The position numbers and the translations under genes are program-made. DNA of 64,000 nt from Sphingomonadaceae bacterium (GTDB lineage Bacteria > Pseudomonadota > Alphaproteobacteria > Sphingomonadales > Sphingomonadaceae): NCBI GenBank assembly GCA_025056155.1, contig JANWWL010000005.1, positions 62,001 through 126,000 on the forward strand. The letters run 5' to 3'. A model generated the notes under the pieces. The model had not been told where the DNA came from. It saw only the letters and a list, made by a program, of their open reading frames with translations, and did no database searches. This document shows positions 19,928-28,419 of the stretch, in pieces. Position 1 is the first letter of the stretch. Each line of letters opens with the position of its first letter.

Positions 19928-20358
19928 GCGACTTCCGCTTTCTGACCGATCGGCTGGCCGTAAGCCCGCAGCTGAGCCCAGCCGACGTGGCCCAGGCGGC
20001 GGCGACAGGATTCGCGCTGATCATCAACAATCGGCCCGACGGCGAGGCACCCGACCAGCCGCCCGGGGCCGACATCGCGGCGGCCGCCCAGGCCGCTGGC
20101 CTGTCGTATGCCGAGATCCCGATCGGCCGCGACGGCATTCGCCCGGCCGACGTTGCGGCCTGTGCCGAGCTGCTGCGGGAGGCCCCGGGGTCCGTGCTCA
20201 TGTTCTGTCGGTCGGGCTCGCGGTCGGCCCATTTGGCGACGCTCGCCACGGCGCGGCTCGGGGGGGATTGGGAAGTCCTCATCGAAAGCGGCCGGCGCCA
20301 TGGCTACGCCCTCGAGCCGCTGGCCCCGGCATGCCGTGCGCTGGCGGCCGCCGGCTGA
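19924..20358 (+). CDS. TIGR01244/DUF442-family phosphatase-like protein
   Basis: This 144-aa cytoplasmic protein resembles the DUF442 (beta-lactamase-hydrolase-like, rhodanese/dual-specificity phosphatase fold) family. It starts with [18 protein letters not shown], includes [13 protein letters not shown], and carries the P-loop-like [13 protein letters not shown] with the Cys-x5-Arg signature of cysteine phosphatases (CRSGSRS). Family members occur alone or fused to persulfide dioxygenases; the true substrate is unknown. The ATG overlaps the thrS stop by four bases, so it is cotranscribed with thrS. Confidence 0.82.
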   Translation: MSDFRFLTDRLAVSPQLSPADVAQAAATGFALIINNRPDGEAPDQPPGADIAAAAQAAGLSYAEIPIGRDGIRPADVAACAELLREAPGSVLMFCRSGSRSAHLATLATARLGGDWEVLIESGRRHGYALEPLAPACRALAAAG

Positions 20359-20373
20359 ACCCCCCGCAGCCCG

Positions 20374-20387
20374 CGCCCCGAGGGGCG
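20374..20387. terminator. Short hairpin between convergent genes
   Basis: CGCCCC-GA-GGGGCG is a perfect GC-only inverted repeat 16 bases after the phosphatase-like gene stops and 157 bases before the convergent lipoprotein gene ends. There is no T-tract in either direction. The rest of the 185-base gap (20359-20543) shows no convincing gene. It is a weak candidate for a bidirectional terminator. Confidence 0.25.
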
Positions 20388-20543
20388 GCCCTCGGCGGTC
20401 GGGTGCCGGCGAGCCGCCGCGGCCCCCCGGTTCTCTGGCCGGCCCCGCCGCATCCCCCTGCGTTGGGCAAATCCTCCGTCGGCGCGGCCGCCGGGATCTC
20501 CGGCTACGCCCCAGCGGGCCCCGTGCAGCCCAGGCCTCGGACC

Positions 20544-21791
20544 CTAGCCGGCCCCGGCGAAGGCCGAAGGCGCCGGGGACACGACCCGGAACCCCTGTGG
20601 CGTTACCTGCCGCACCTCTAGGCCGCGCTCGGCCACTTGCCCGCGGAAGCGGAAGATGCCGTCCACGCCCGAGAAGCCCCGCCCGTCGGCCAGCACGGTG
20701 GTGGGCAAGGGTTCCCCCACGCTCCAGCGGCCCGCGGCACCGATGGCCAGCAGGGCGGCATCGTAGCCTAGGCTTGCCAGGCGCGACGGGTTGCCCCCGA
20801 AGCGGGCGCGATACCGGGCCGCCAACATGCGGAACCGGGTGTCGGGCACGGCGGCAAACAGGGCGCCCTGCAGTCCCGGCACGCGGACGATGCCAGGGTC
20901 GGCCGCCCAAAGTTCGGTGCCCAGCAGCAACACGTCGGGCGCGCGCACGCCGTAGCGGGCGAGCTGCGGGGTGAACGCGCCCGCGATCGGCCCCGAATCG
21001 GCGATGAGGAGCGCGTCGAAGCCAGGCGGGGCCGGCTGGCCTGCGCTGCCGGCCTTCAGGCGCTGATCCCAGCCGGCCACGCGCCGGGCGGCGGCCGGCA
21101 GGGCCTCGCGCGCGCGGGTGAAGCGGGTGATGGCGGCCACTTCGCCACCCTGGGCGGCCACCGCACGGGTCAGGGCCACGGCCGCGCGCTCGCCATAGGT
21201 GCCGTTCGGGACCAGGGCCGCGAACCGCCGCCGGCCTTGCGCGACCGCCTGGGCCACGACTCGCTCGACCGCCTGGGCCGGCTGGAACCCCAGGATCCAC
21301 ACCACTCCGCCGGCCAGGCTCGCGTCGTTCGAGAAGCTGAGGACGGGCACCCGCCGGGGCTCCGCCGCGGCACGAACGGCGGGGATGTCGGCGGCCAGGA
21401 GCGGCCCCAGGATCAGGCCCGCCCCTTCGCCCAAGGCGCGGGCGGCCGCCGCCGCGGCGCCCTCCGCGGCGGTGTCGTAGGTGGTGAAGCGCACGCGGGT
21501 GCTGCCCGAGTCGGCCAGGGCCAACGTGACGGCATGGGCGATCGACTGGCCGACCGCCGCGTTGGGCCCCGACAAGGGAACCAGCACGGCCACTCGGTGC
21601 CGGTCTTCCTCGCGCGGCGGTTCGGGCGGGCGTGGCGCTTCGGGCGGCGGCGGTGGCGGGGGCGCCGGGGGCGCGCGCCGGGGGGCGCAGCCGGCCACGA
21701 CCAGAAGTGCTGCCGCCAGCAGCCCCAGGGCGAGTCGACGGCACGCCACCGCTTGCTCGCCCCGCCCCAGCACCCCCATAACGCCCTCCAT
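20544..21791 (-). CDS. Penicillin-binding protein activator, LpoA-like lipoprotein
   Basis: This 415-aa lipoprotein has a lipobox LLVVAGC near residue 35 and a Pro-rich linker. It then has a periplasmic-binding-protein-like domain matching the C-terminal half of LpoA (VAVLVPLSGPNAAVGQSIA, GLILGPLLAADIPAVRAAA, SFSNDASLAGGVVWILGF, GYDAALLAIGA). In enterobacteria LpoA activates PBP1a from the outer membrane. The TPR-like N-terminal half of E. coli LpoA is absent, as is common in Alphaproteobacteria. It is divergent from rsmI, the same pairing as in E. coli. Its start codon overlaps the rsmI ATG in CATG; an in-frame ATG four codons further in (21779) is an alternative. Confidence 0.88.
   Translation of the reverse strand: MEGVMGVLGRGEQAVACRRLALGLLAAALLVVAGCAPRRAPPAPPPPPPPEAPRPPEPPREEDRHRVAVLVPLSGPNAAVGQSIAHAVTLALADSGSTRVRFTTYDTAAEGAAAAAARALGEGAGLILGPLLAADIPAVRAAAEPRRVPVLSFSNDASLAGGVVWILGFQPAQAVERVVAQAVAQGRRRFAALVPNGTYGERAAVALTRAVAAQGGEVAAITRFTRAREALPAAARRVAGWDQRLKAGSAGQPAPPGFDALLIADSGPIAGAFTPQLARYGVRAPDVLLLGTELWAADPGIVRVPGLQGALFAAVPDTRFRMLAARYRARFGGNPSRLASLGYDAALLAIGAAGRWSVGEPLPTTVLADGRGFSGVDGIFRFRGQVAERGLEVRQVTPQGFRVVSPAPSAFAGAG
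21777..21789 (+). promoter_or_regulatory. Predicted -10 element for leaderless rsmI transcript
   Basis: CATAAC (21777-21782) resembles a TATAAT-type -10 box and is followed by seven bases (GCCCTCC) before the rsmI ATG at 21790. The spacing is the same as for the CTAGG-type elements elsewhere in the window. It lies inside the 5' end of the divergent lipoprotein gene. No clear -35 is visible. Confidence 0.35.
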
Positions 21792-22656
21792 GCCGGACGA
21801 GGCTGTCGACGTCCCCCTCGCCCCCGGGCTCTACATCGTGGCCACGCCGATCGGCAACCTGGCCGACCTGTCGCTGCGGGCTGCCGATTGGCTGCGCCGG
21901 GCGGACCTCGTCGCCTGCGAGGACACCCGAGTCACCCGCACGCTGCTGCGGCACGTCGGCAGCGACCGACCCCTGTGGTCGTTCCACGACCACAGCCCGT
22001 CGTCCCGGCACGAGCGCTTGCTGGATGCCATGGCGCGACGGTCGGTGGCCCTGGTGAGCGATGCGGGGACCCCGCTCATCTCCGACCCGGGCTACGGGCT
22101 CGTGCGGGAAGCGCGCCGGCGCGGCATCCCCGTGACCACCGCACCCGGGCCCTGCGCCGCCATCGCCGCGTTGAGCATCGCCGGCCTGCCGACCGACCGG
22201 TTCTTCTTCGCAGGCTTCCTGCCCGCCCGGCCGACCGCGCGCGATGCGGCCATCGGCGATCTCGCCCGGATTCCCGGCACGCTCATCCTGCACGAGACGG
22301 CCCCCCGCCTCACGGCCACACTGGAGGCCCTGGCCCGGATTCTGGGCGACCGCGAGGCGGCCGTCGCGCGCGAACTCACCAAGCGGCACGAGGAGGTGGT
22401 GACGGGTCCCCTCTCCACCCTGGTCCGGCGCTTCGCGGCGCATCCGCCTAAGGGAGAGCTGGTGGTGCTCGTGGCCCCGCCGCCCCGAGATGGAGCGCTC
22501 TTACGGCCGGCCCCGGAGGAAGTCGATCGGGCCTTGCGCCAAGCGCTTTCCACCCTTCCGCCGGGCAAGGCGGCGGCCCGGGTGGCCCAGGCCTTCGGCC
22601 TGCCCCGCGAGGAGGCCTTCGCCCGCGCCTTGGCCCTGGCCCAGGGGGACGCATGA
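21790..22656 (+). CDS. rsmI: RsmI, 16S rRNA (cytidine-1402-2'-O)-methyltransferase
   Basis: RsmI methylates C1402 in the decoding centre of 16S rRNA. It is 288 aa. The tetrapyrrole-methylase fold is clear: GLYIVATPIGNLADLSLRA, CEDTRVTRTLLRH, FHDHSPSSR, ALVSDAGTPLISDPGYGLV, TTAPGPCAAIAALSIAGLPT and FFFAGFLP, all RsmI signatures. The C-terminal third, with LPPGKAAARVAQAFGLPREEAF, is the usual RsmI tail. Its ATG overlaps the divergent lipoprotein start in CATG, and its stop overlaps yraN by four bases. Confidence 0.97.
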   Translation: MPDEAVDVPLAPGLYIVATPIGNLADLSLRAADWLRRADLVACEDTRVTRTLLRHVGSDRPLWSFHDHSPSSRHERLLDAMARRSVALVSDAGTPLISDPGYGLVREARRRGIPVTTAPGPCAAIAALSIAGLPTDRFFFAGFLPARPTARDAAIGDLARIPGTLILHETAPRLTATLEALARILGDREAAVARELTKRHEEVVTGPLSTLVRRFAAHPPKGELVVLVAPPPRDGALLRPAPEEVDRALRQALSTLPPGKAAARVAQAFGLPREEAFARALALAQGDA

Positions 22657-23042
22657 CGCGGCGCGGCCAGCCAGACCGTCGGGCCGCCGAGCGGCGCGGG
22701 CGCTGGGCAGAACGGCTGGCCTGCCTGTGGCTGTGGCTGCGCGGCTACCGGATCCTGGGCACGCGCCTGCGGCGCCCGCCCATCGAGATCGACATCCTGG
22801 CCCGACAGGGCGACACGCTGGTGGTCGTCGAAGTCAAGCGCCGCCCGACGCTGGAGGCGGCCATGGCGGCCCTCACGCCACAGGCCTACCGGCGGCTGCT
22901 GGCGGCCGCGGACCGTCTGGCCCGGGCCGAGGCCTGGCGCCGCCGGGGAACCGCGCGCTCCGTCGCGGCAAACGCGCGCGTGGACCTGATTGCTCTGGCA
23001 CCCGGCCGCTGGCCGCGCCATATTCGCGACATTCGTCCATGA
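22653..23042 (+). CDS. YraN family protein (UPF0102)
   Basis: This 129-aa protein has the endonuclease-like fold of UPF0102. It begins with ERRGRWAERLACLWLWLRGYRIL. EIDILARQGDTLVVVEVKRR then gives the E...D...ExK pattern of PD-(D/E)xK nucleases, and VDLIALAP lies near the end. The biological role is unknown. It lies between rsmI and the SirB1-family gene, with four-base overlaps on both sides, the standard rsmI-yraN pairing. Confidence 0.93.
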   Translation: MTRRGQPDRRAAERRGRWAERLACLWLWLRGYRILGTRLRRPPIEIDILARQGDTLVVVEVKRRPTLEAAMAALTPQAYRRLLAAADRLARAEAWRRRGTARSVAANARVDLIALAPGRWPRHIRDIRP

Positions 23043-23854
23043 ACGTCGATGTCCTCGATCCGCTGGTCGCGATCGGCGTGGCCGACGACGGGGAAATCGT
23101 CATCGACGAAGCGGCCCTGGTGCTGGCGGCCGCCGACCGGCCGGGCCTCGATCTCGCCAAGCCACGTCTGTGGCTGGGCACGCTCGCCGCCCGCCTGGCC
23201 GCACTTGCGGGGTCGGCCGCCGGGTCGGCCGATCGGGCGGACGCCCTCGTGCGTCTCCTGGCGGGCGAGGAAGGCTTCACGGGGGACGCCGACACCTATG
23301 ATTCGCCCGAGAACGCCGATTTCCTCGCCATGCTGAAGCGCCGGCGCGGGCTGCCGGTGACGCTGTCGATCCTATACGTGGGCCTCGCCCGTCGGGCAGG
23401 CTGGCCGGCCGTGCCCGTGGCCTTGCCCGGGCATGTCATCGTCCGGCTGGGGGGAGAGGCGGACCCCGTGCTGCTCGACCCCTTCTCGGCCGGTCGCACG
23501 CTGGGCATCGCCGGCATTCGCATGCTGCTGGCCCGGGCGCTCGGCCGCAACACCCGCCCCGATCCTGCGCACCTCAGGCCCATGGGCAACCGAGAGACTC
23601 TGGTGCGCCTCGTTTCGAACCAGGCGATCCGGGCCCGCAAGAGCGGCCAGCTCGCCCGTGCGCTCGAGCTCTCGCGACGGCTGACGACGATCGCGCCGGC
23701 CGTTCCCGAACTGTGGTGGGAGCGCGCGCGTCTCGAGCAGCTGGTGGGCGACCGCGCCGCGGCCCGCGCCTCGCTCTCGGCCATGCGCGAGACGACGCGC
23801 GACCCCGCGGTGATCGCCCGCATCCGCGAGGCCGAACGCTCCCTCACCCGCTGA
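23039..23854 (+). CDS. SirB1-family transglutaminase-like/TPR protein
   Basis: This 271-aa cytoplasmic protein has an N-terminal SirB1 domain with RRRGLPVTLSILYVGLARRA, AVPVALPGHVIVRL and LLDPFSAGRTL. These are the positions where transglutaminase-like folds place Cys/His/Asp, but no catalytic Cys is visible here. A C-terminal helical TPR-like part with NQAIRARKSGQLARALELSRR follows. The function is unknown. The ATG overlaps the yraN stop by four bases, and 40 bases separate its stop from gshB. Confidence 0.87.
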   Translation: MNVDVLDPLVAIGVADDGEIVIDEAALVLAAADRPGLDLAKPRLWLGTLAARLAALAGSAAGSADRADALVRLLAGEEGFTGDADTYDSPENADFLAMLKRRRGLPVTLSILYVGLARRAGWPAVPVALPGHVIVRLGGEADPVLLDPFSAGRTLGIAGIRMLLARALGRNTRPDPAHLRPMGNRETLVRLVSNQAIRARKSGQLARALELSRRLTTIAPAVPELWWERARLEQLVGDRAAARASLSAMRETTRDPAVIARIREAERSLTR

Positions 23855-23881
23855 ACCCTTCCGAGCCCTCGTCCAGCATCC

Positions 23882-23894
23882 TAGGGCGGCCGTG
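23882..23894 (+). promoter_or_regulatory. Predicted -10 element for leaderless gshB transcript
   Basis: CTAGGGC with hexamer TAGGGC (23882-23887) lies in the gap after the SirB1-family gene, seven bases before the ATG at 23895. TTCCGA lies 17 bases upstream of the hexamer. gshB may thus have its own promoter inside the rsmI operon. Confidence 0.45.
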
Positions 23895-24869
23895 ATGCGT
23901 CCGCCGCTCGCCATCGCGGTCCAGATGGACCCCATCGAGACGATCAACGTCGCGGGCGATTCCACCTTCGCCCTGATGCTGGAGGCGCAGGCCCGCGGGC
24001 ACCGCCTGGCGCACTTCCTGCCCCAGGCCCTCGACTGGATCGACGGCCGCGTGATGGCGACGGCCCGGGACCTCGAGGTGGTCCGCCCCTCGGCGCCCGG
24101 CGCGCCGCACTTCCGTTGGCTCGACGGCCCGCGAACCCGCGACATCGCGCGCGACTTCAACGTGGTCCTGATGCGTCAGGATCCCCCCTTCGACATGGCC
24201 TACGTCACGGCCACGCACCTGCTCGAGCGAGCGCAGGCCCTGGGCGTGGTGGTGGTGAACGATCCGGCGGCCGTCCGCAACGCCCCCGAGAAGCTGTTCG
24301 TGCTCGAGTTCGCCGACCTGATGCCGCCCACCCTCGTCACCCGTAGCCTCGAGGCCATCCGGGCGTTCCGCGCCCGCCACGGCGACCTGGTCTTGAAGCC
24401 GCTCTACGGCAATGCGGGCACGGCCGTATTCCACCTGGATGCGGCCGATCCCAACCTCGCTGCCCTCGTCGAACTCTTCGGCCGCGTCTGGCGCGAGCCG
24501 TTCATGGTCCAGGCCTTCCTCCCCGAAGTGGCCCAGGGCGACAAGCGCATCATCCTCATCGACGGCGAGCCGGCCGGCGCCATCAACCGCCTGCCGCAAG
24601 GCGGCGAAATCCGGTCGAACCTTGCGGCCGGCGGCCGGGCGGAGCCCGCCGATCTGTCGGACCGCGATCGGACGATCTGCGCGCGCTTGGGCCCTGAGCT
24701 GCGGCGCCGTGGACTGTTGTTCGTGGGCATCGACGTGATCGGGGGCTATCTCACCGAAATCAACGTGACCTCGCCCACCGGGCTCGTGACGATGGACGCC
24801 TTCAACGGCACCAACACCGCCGCCCGCTTCTGGAAGGCGGTGGAAACGCGCGTGGCGGCTCGCGCGTGA
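23895..24869 (+). CDS. gshB: Glutathione synthetase
   Basis: GshB ligates gamma-glutamylcysteine and glycine with ATP in the cytoplasm. It is 324 aa. The N-terminal domain begins IAVQMDPIETINVAGDSTFA and includes VVLMRQDPPFDMAYVTATHLLE. The ATP-grasp part has RNAPEKLFVLEFADLMPPTL, VLKPLYGNAGTAVF, EVAQGDKRIILIDGEP and GIDVIGGYLTEINVTSPTG. These are standard GshB motifs. I prefer the ATG at 23895 over a GTG one codon earlier because it sits at leaderless spacing. Its stop overlaps the aldehyde dehydrogenase start as GTGA. Confidence 0.97.
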   Translation: MRPPLAIAVQMDPIETINVAGDSTFALMLEAQARGHRLAHFLPQALDWIDGRVMATARDLEVVRPSAPGAPHFRWLDGPRTRDIARDFNVVLMRQDPPFDMAYVTATHLLERAQALGVVVVNDPAAVRNAPEKLFVLEFADLMPPTLVTRSLEAIRAFRARHGDLVLKPLYGNAGTAVFHLDAADPNLAALVELFGRVWREPFMVQAFLPEVAQGDKRIILIDGEPAGAINRLPQGGEIRSNLAAGGRAEPADLSDRDRTICARLGPELRRRGLLFVGIDVIGGYLTEINVTSPTGLVTMDAFNGTNTAARFWKAVETRVAARA

Positions 24870-26278
24870 AGGTCCGCAACCCGCGCACCGGCCGGTTCGA
24901 TCACGCGGTCGCCCCGCCGTCCCTGGCCGAGCTCGAGGCCCTGCTGGCGCAACTCAGGGCGCGCCAGCCAGCGTGGGCGGCCCTCGAGGCGTCCGGGCGG
25001 GCCGAGCGCTTGCAGGCCTTCGCCCGAGCGATCGACGAGCGGCGGGCCGCCCTCCAGGCCGCCCTCGAGGCGGACACCGGCCGGCGAACCCTCTCGACAC
25101 TCGAGATCGACACGGTTCTCAAGCTCCTTGCCCGCTGGGCGGAGCGGGCCCCCGCGATCCTGGCCGCGGCCGCCCCGTGCAACCGGCCTTCCACCCTGCC
25201 GTCCGTCACCTGGTCGGTCACGCTCGAGCCCGTCGAACTCGTCGGCGTGATTTCCCCATGGAATTTCCCGCTGCTCCTGGCGCTCACCGACGCGATCCCG
25301 GCGCTCGCCGCGGGTGCGGCGGTCGTCGTCAAACCCTCCGAAGTCACCCCCCGGTTCATGGGGCCGCTGCGGGCGGCGGCGGCCGCCGTTCCCGACCTGC
25401 CCTTGGCGTTGGTGGAGGGGGATGGCGCCACCGGCGCGGCCCTCGTGCCCAGGGTCGACTTCCTCTGCTTCACGGGCTCGCTCGCCACGGGGCGGAAGGT
25501 GGCGGTGGCGGCGGCCGAAGCGTTCGTTCCGGTCTCGCTCGAACTCGGGGGCAAGGATCCGCTGATCGTCCTGGCGTCCGCCGATCCCGTCCGGGCCGCC
25601 GACGTCGCCCTGTCGGGGGCCTGCCGGGCGTCGGGCCAGGCCTGCCAGTCGATCGAGCGGATCTACGTCGCCCGGCCGATCCTCGAACCCTTTCTCGATG
25701 CGCTGGTCGCGCGGGCGGGGGCCGTGCGGCCGAACCACCCCGACATCGGCGTGGGCGACCTAGGCCCCTTCATCTGGGCCCCGCAGGCCGAGGTCGTGGC
25801 GGCGCACATCGCCGAGGCGGTAGCCCGGGGCGCACGGGTGCTGACCGGCGGGCGGATCGAGACGCGGGACGGCGGCCTGTGGCTGGCACCGACCGTGCTC
25901 GTCGACGTCACGCACGACATGGCGGTGATGCGCGAGGAGACCTTCGGCCCCGTGCTGCCGGTCATGGCCTTCGACACCGTCGACGAAGCCATCGCCCTCG
26001 CCAACGATTCGGTCTACGGCCTGTCGGCCGCAGTGGTGGCCGGCACGCTGGCCGAAGCCGAAGCCGTGGGCCGACGGCTCAAGGTGGGCGCGGTGAGCCT
26101 GAACGACGCCGCCTTGACCGCACTGGTCGCCGATGCGCCCAAGACCAGCTTCGGGCACTCCGGCCTCGGGCCGTCGAGGGCGGGTGAGGAAGGGCTCACG
26201 CGGTTCCTGCGCCGGCGGGTCCTGTATGCCCAACACGGCGAGCCGCTGCCGCTCGAGGCCTTCAGCGAGCGGGGCTGA
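24866..26278 (+). CDS. NAD(P)-dependent aldehyde dehydrogenase
   Basis: This 470-aa member of the ALDH superfamily oxidises an aldehyde to its carboxylate. Conserved features are SPWNFPLLLALTDAIPALAA (Asn of the oxyanion hole), VVKPSEVTP (cofactor Lys), FTGSLATGRKVA (cofactor loop), the general base Glu226 in LELGGKDP and the nucleophile Cys260 in SGQACQSIERI. EETFGPVLPVMAF binds cofactor. It looks related to the class-3 / coniferyl-aldehyde branch, but the substrate cannot be fixed. It is translationally coupled to gshB (GTGA overlap), an association that may relate to aldehyde stress, by inference. Its last 17 bases overlap the 3' end of dapE on the other strand. Confidence 0.93.
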   Translation: MKVRNPRTGRFDHAVAPPSLAELEALLAQLRARQPAWAALEASGRAERLQAFARAIDERRAALQAALEADTGRRTLSTLEIDTVLKLLARWAERAPAILAAAAPCNRPSTLPSVTWSVTLEPVELVGVISPWNFPLLLALTDAIPALAAGAAVVVKPSEVTPRFMGPLRAAAAAVPDLPLALVEGDGATGAALVPRVDFLCFTGSLATGRKVAVAAAEAFVPVSLELGGKDPLIVLASADPVRAADVALSGACRASGQACQSIERIYVARPILEPFLDALVARAGAVRPNHPDIGVGDLGPFIWAPQAEVVAAHIAEAVARGARVLTGGRIETRDGGLWLAPTVLVDVTHDMAVMREETFGPVLPVMAFDTVDEAIALANDSVYGLSAAVVAGTLAEAEAVGRRLKVGAVSLNDAALTALVADAPKTSFGHSGLGPSRAGEEGLTRFLRRRVLYAQHGEPLPLEAFSERG

Positions 26279-27452
26279 ACGCGCGCTTTAGCACTTCGTC
26301 GTAGATCCGGGCCAGGACCTCAAGGTCCGCCAGTGCCACCTGCTCGTCCACCTGGTGCATAGTGGCCCCCGGCAGGCCCAGTTCCACGACCGGGCACAGC
26401 CGACGGATGAAGCGGGCATCCGACGTCCCGCCCGAAGTCGAGAGCGTGGGCCGTTCGCCGGTGACTGCGGCCACCGCGTCCGCCACCAGGTCCGAGAAGG
26501 GTCCGGGTTCGGTCAGGAACGGTTCGCCCGAAATCCGCACGCGCACGTCGGCAACCGGGGCATGGGTCGCCACCACCTGCTCGATCCAGCCGGCAAGCTC
26601 GGCCCCTCGGTGCCGGTCGTTGAACCGGATGTTGAGCCGGGCCGAGGCCTCGGCGGGGATCAGGTTGGGGGTGGGGTTGCCCACCTCGAGGTCGGTGACC
26701 TCGAGGTTCGACGGCGCGAACCAGGGCGTGCCCTCGTCCAGCACGCGGGACTGCAGCTCGTGGAGAATGCGCACCAGCCGGCGCACCGGATTGTCGGCAC
26801 GGTCGGGATAGGCCACGTGTCCCTGGGTCCCTTGCACCCGGATCCAGGCGTTGAGGCTGCCGCGCCGGCCGATCTTCAGGCAGTCGCCCACCCGCCGGAC
26901 CGAGGTGGGCTCGCCCACCAAGCAGAAATCGGGCACGTGGCCATGGGCTTCCATCCAGCCCAGCACGCGGTCGGTGCCGAACGTGGCGGGGCCCTCCTCG
27001 TCGCCCGTCAGGATGAACGACAGCGAGCCCGGCGCCCCGCGAGCCACGTGGCGGCGCGCGGCCTCCACCATGGCGGCCAGCGCCCCTTTCATGTCGGCCG
27101 CCCCGCGGCCCACGAGCACGCCGTGCGCCACCCGGCCCTCGAACGGATCGACGCTCCAGCGCTCCCGGTCGCCGGGGGGTACCACGTCGGTGTGGCCGGC
27201 AAAGGCAAAGTGGGGCCTTCCGTCGCCCACCCGGGCGAACAGGTTCTCGACCGGACCATCGGGCGGGGCGCCGAAGCTGAGACGCCAGGTGCGGAAACCC
27301 AGCGCCTTGAGTTCCGCTTCGAGAAGCCCGATGGCGCCTCCTTCCGCCGGGGTCACGCTGGGGCAACGCACCAGCGCGCGGGCCAGCTCGACGAGGGGCA
27401 GGGGCTCCGCCCCAGCGACCGCCGTTCGGGTCCTGGAATCGGCGGTCACCAC
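26262..27452 (-). CDS. dapE: Succinyl-diaminopimelate desuccinylase
   Basis: DapE removes succinate from N-succinyl-LL-diaminopimelate in the lysine/meso-DAP pathway. It is 396 aa. The M20 dinuclear zinc site is complete: FAGHTDVVPPG (His), GRGAADMKGALAA (bridging Asp), ILTGDEEGPA (Glu pair), LVGEPTS and GATMHQVDEQ (His). PNLIPAEASARLNIRFN is the dimerisation-domain segment typical of DapE. It starts with GTG ten bases after the accA stop, within a 17-base tandem duplication. It is the last gene of the pcs-mcr-accA-dapE unit, an unusual place for a lysine gene, and it converges on the aldehyde dehydrogenase with a 17-base overlap. Confidence 0.96.
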   Translation of the reverse strand: MVTADSRTRTAVAGAEPLPLVELARALVRCPSVTPAEGGAIGLLEAELKALGFRTWRLSFGAPPDGPVENLFARVGDGRPHFAFAGHTDVVPPGDRERWSVDPFEGRVAHGVLVGRGAADMKGALAAMVEAARRHVARGAPGSLSFILTGDEEGPATFGTDRVLGWMEAHGHVPDFCLVGEPTSVRRVGDCLKIGRRGSLNAWIRVQGTQGHVAYPDRADNPVRRLVRILHELQSRVLDEGTPWFAPSNLEVTDLEVGNPTPNLIPAEASARLNIRFNDRHRGAELAGWIEQVVATHAPVADVRVRISGEPFLTEPGPFSDLVADAVAAVTGERPTLSTSGGTSDARFIRRLCPVVELGLPGATMHQVDEQVALADLEVLARIYDEVLKRAFSPAR

Positions 27453-27470
27453 GAATCGGCGGTCACCACC
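27437..27470. repeat. 17-base tandem duplication at the accA/dapE junction
   Basis: AATCGGCGGTCACCACG (27437-27453) is followed directly by AATCGGCGGTCACCACC (27454-27470), identical except for the last base. On the minus strand each copy reads GTGACCGCCGATT. The upstream copy holds the accA stop TGA and the downstream copy holds the GTG start of dapE. In a single-copy ancestor the two would have overlapped as GTGA, like the other junctions of this operon. Confidence 0.9.
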
Positions 27471-28419
27471 GGGCCTGGCCCTGGCGGCCCATGGCGAGGA
27501 ACTTCTCGCGCCGCTGGCGGCGCAGTTCCTCAGGCGCCAGATGCTCGAGCGCCGCCAGCTCCTCCTCCACGGCCGTTGCCACCCGCGTGATGGTGAGCTC
27601 GTGATCCCGGTGCGCCCCGCCCACCGGTTCGTAGACGATTCGGTCGATCACCCCCAGCCGCAGCAGGTCGGCCGCGGTGATGCGCATCGCCTCGGCCGCT
27701 TCCGCCGCCCGGCTGTTGCCCTTGCCCGTCGAGCGCCACAGGATCGAGGCACAGCCTTCGGGCGAAATGACCGAGTAGACGCTGTGCTCCAGCATCAGCA
27801 CGCGGTTGCCGGTCGCGATCGCCACCGCTCCGCCCGAACCGCCCTCGCCCACGATCACGGCCACCAGCGGCACGCCGAGCGCCAGGCAGCGGTCGGTGGT
27901 GCGGGCGATGGCCTCGGCCTGGCCGCGGGCCTCGGCGTCCACCCCGGGGAAGGCGCCGGGCGTGTCGACCAGCGTGATCACGGGCAGGCCGAAGCGATCC
28001 GCCAGGTCCATGACGCGCTGGGCCTTCCGATAGCCTTCAGGGCGCGCCATGCCGAAGTTGTGGCGCAGCCGGCTCGCCGTGTCCTCGCCCTTGGCATGGC
28101 CGATCACGGCCACGGCGCGGCCGCGGAAGCGGGCCAGGCCGGCGGTGATCGCCGGGTCGTCGCCGAACCGGCGGTCGCCCGCCAGCTCGACGAACTCGGT
28201 GAACATCCGGGCCAGGTAGTGGGGGATGTGGGGCCGGCCCGGATGGCGGGCCACTTGCGTGCGCTGCCAGGCCGACAGCCGAGAATAGAGGTCCTTGAGC
28301 TGTCGGTGCGCGCGTTCGGCCAGCGCCTGGGCTTCGGCCGTGTCGCCGGCCGCAGCCGCCCGTTCCGCGGCGGCCTCCAGGGCCGCCACGGCCCCCTCGA
28401 AGTCGAGGTAGCTCTTCAC
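27463..28419 (-). CDS. accA: Acetyl-CoA carboxylase carboxyltransferase, alpha subunit
   Basis: AccA with AccD transfers the carboxyl group from biotin to acetyl-CoA, giving malonyl-CoA. It is 318 aa, normal for the family. The N-terminus [20 protein letters not shown] is the helical region. [77 protein letters not shown] and [17 protein letters not shown] are classic AccA segments. It starts with GTG overlapping the mcr stop as GTGA, so it is translationally coupled to malonyl-CoA reductase, the enzyme that consumes its product. accB, accC and accD are not in the window. Confidence 0.98.
   Translation of the reverse strand: MKSYLDFEGAVAALEAAAERAAAAGDTAEAQALAERAHRQLKDLYSRLSAWQRTQVARHPGRPHIPHYLARMFTEFVELAGDRRFGDDPAITAGLARFRGRAVAVIGHAKGEDTASRLRHNFGMARPEGYRKAQRVMDLADRFGLPVITLVDTPGAFPGVDAEARGQAEAIARTTDRCLALGVPLVAVIVGEGGSGGAVAIATGNRVLMLEHSVYSVISPEGCASILWRSTGKGNSRAAEAAEAMRITAADLLRLGVIDRIVYEPVGGAHRDHELTITRVATAVEEELAALEHLAPEELRRQRREKFLAMGRQGQARW

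Noticed and set aside
20359-20543. A structured RNA gene in the gap between convergent genes
   Set aside because: The gap is GC-rich and has short hairpins, but I could not find conserved core sequences of RNase P RNA, 6S RNA, tmRNA or a tRNA.
24866-26278. The aldehyde dehydrogenase as a malonate-semialdehyde dehydrogenase of the 3-hydroxypropionate pathway
   Set aside because: It is coupled to gshB on the opposite strand, Mcr already handles malonate semialdehyde internally, and the sequence has no feature of CoA-acylating aldehyde dehydrogenases that I can see.
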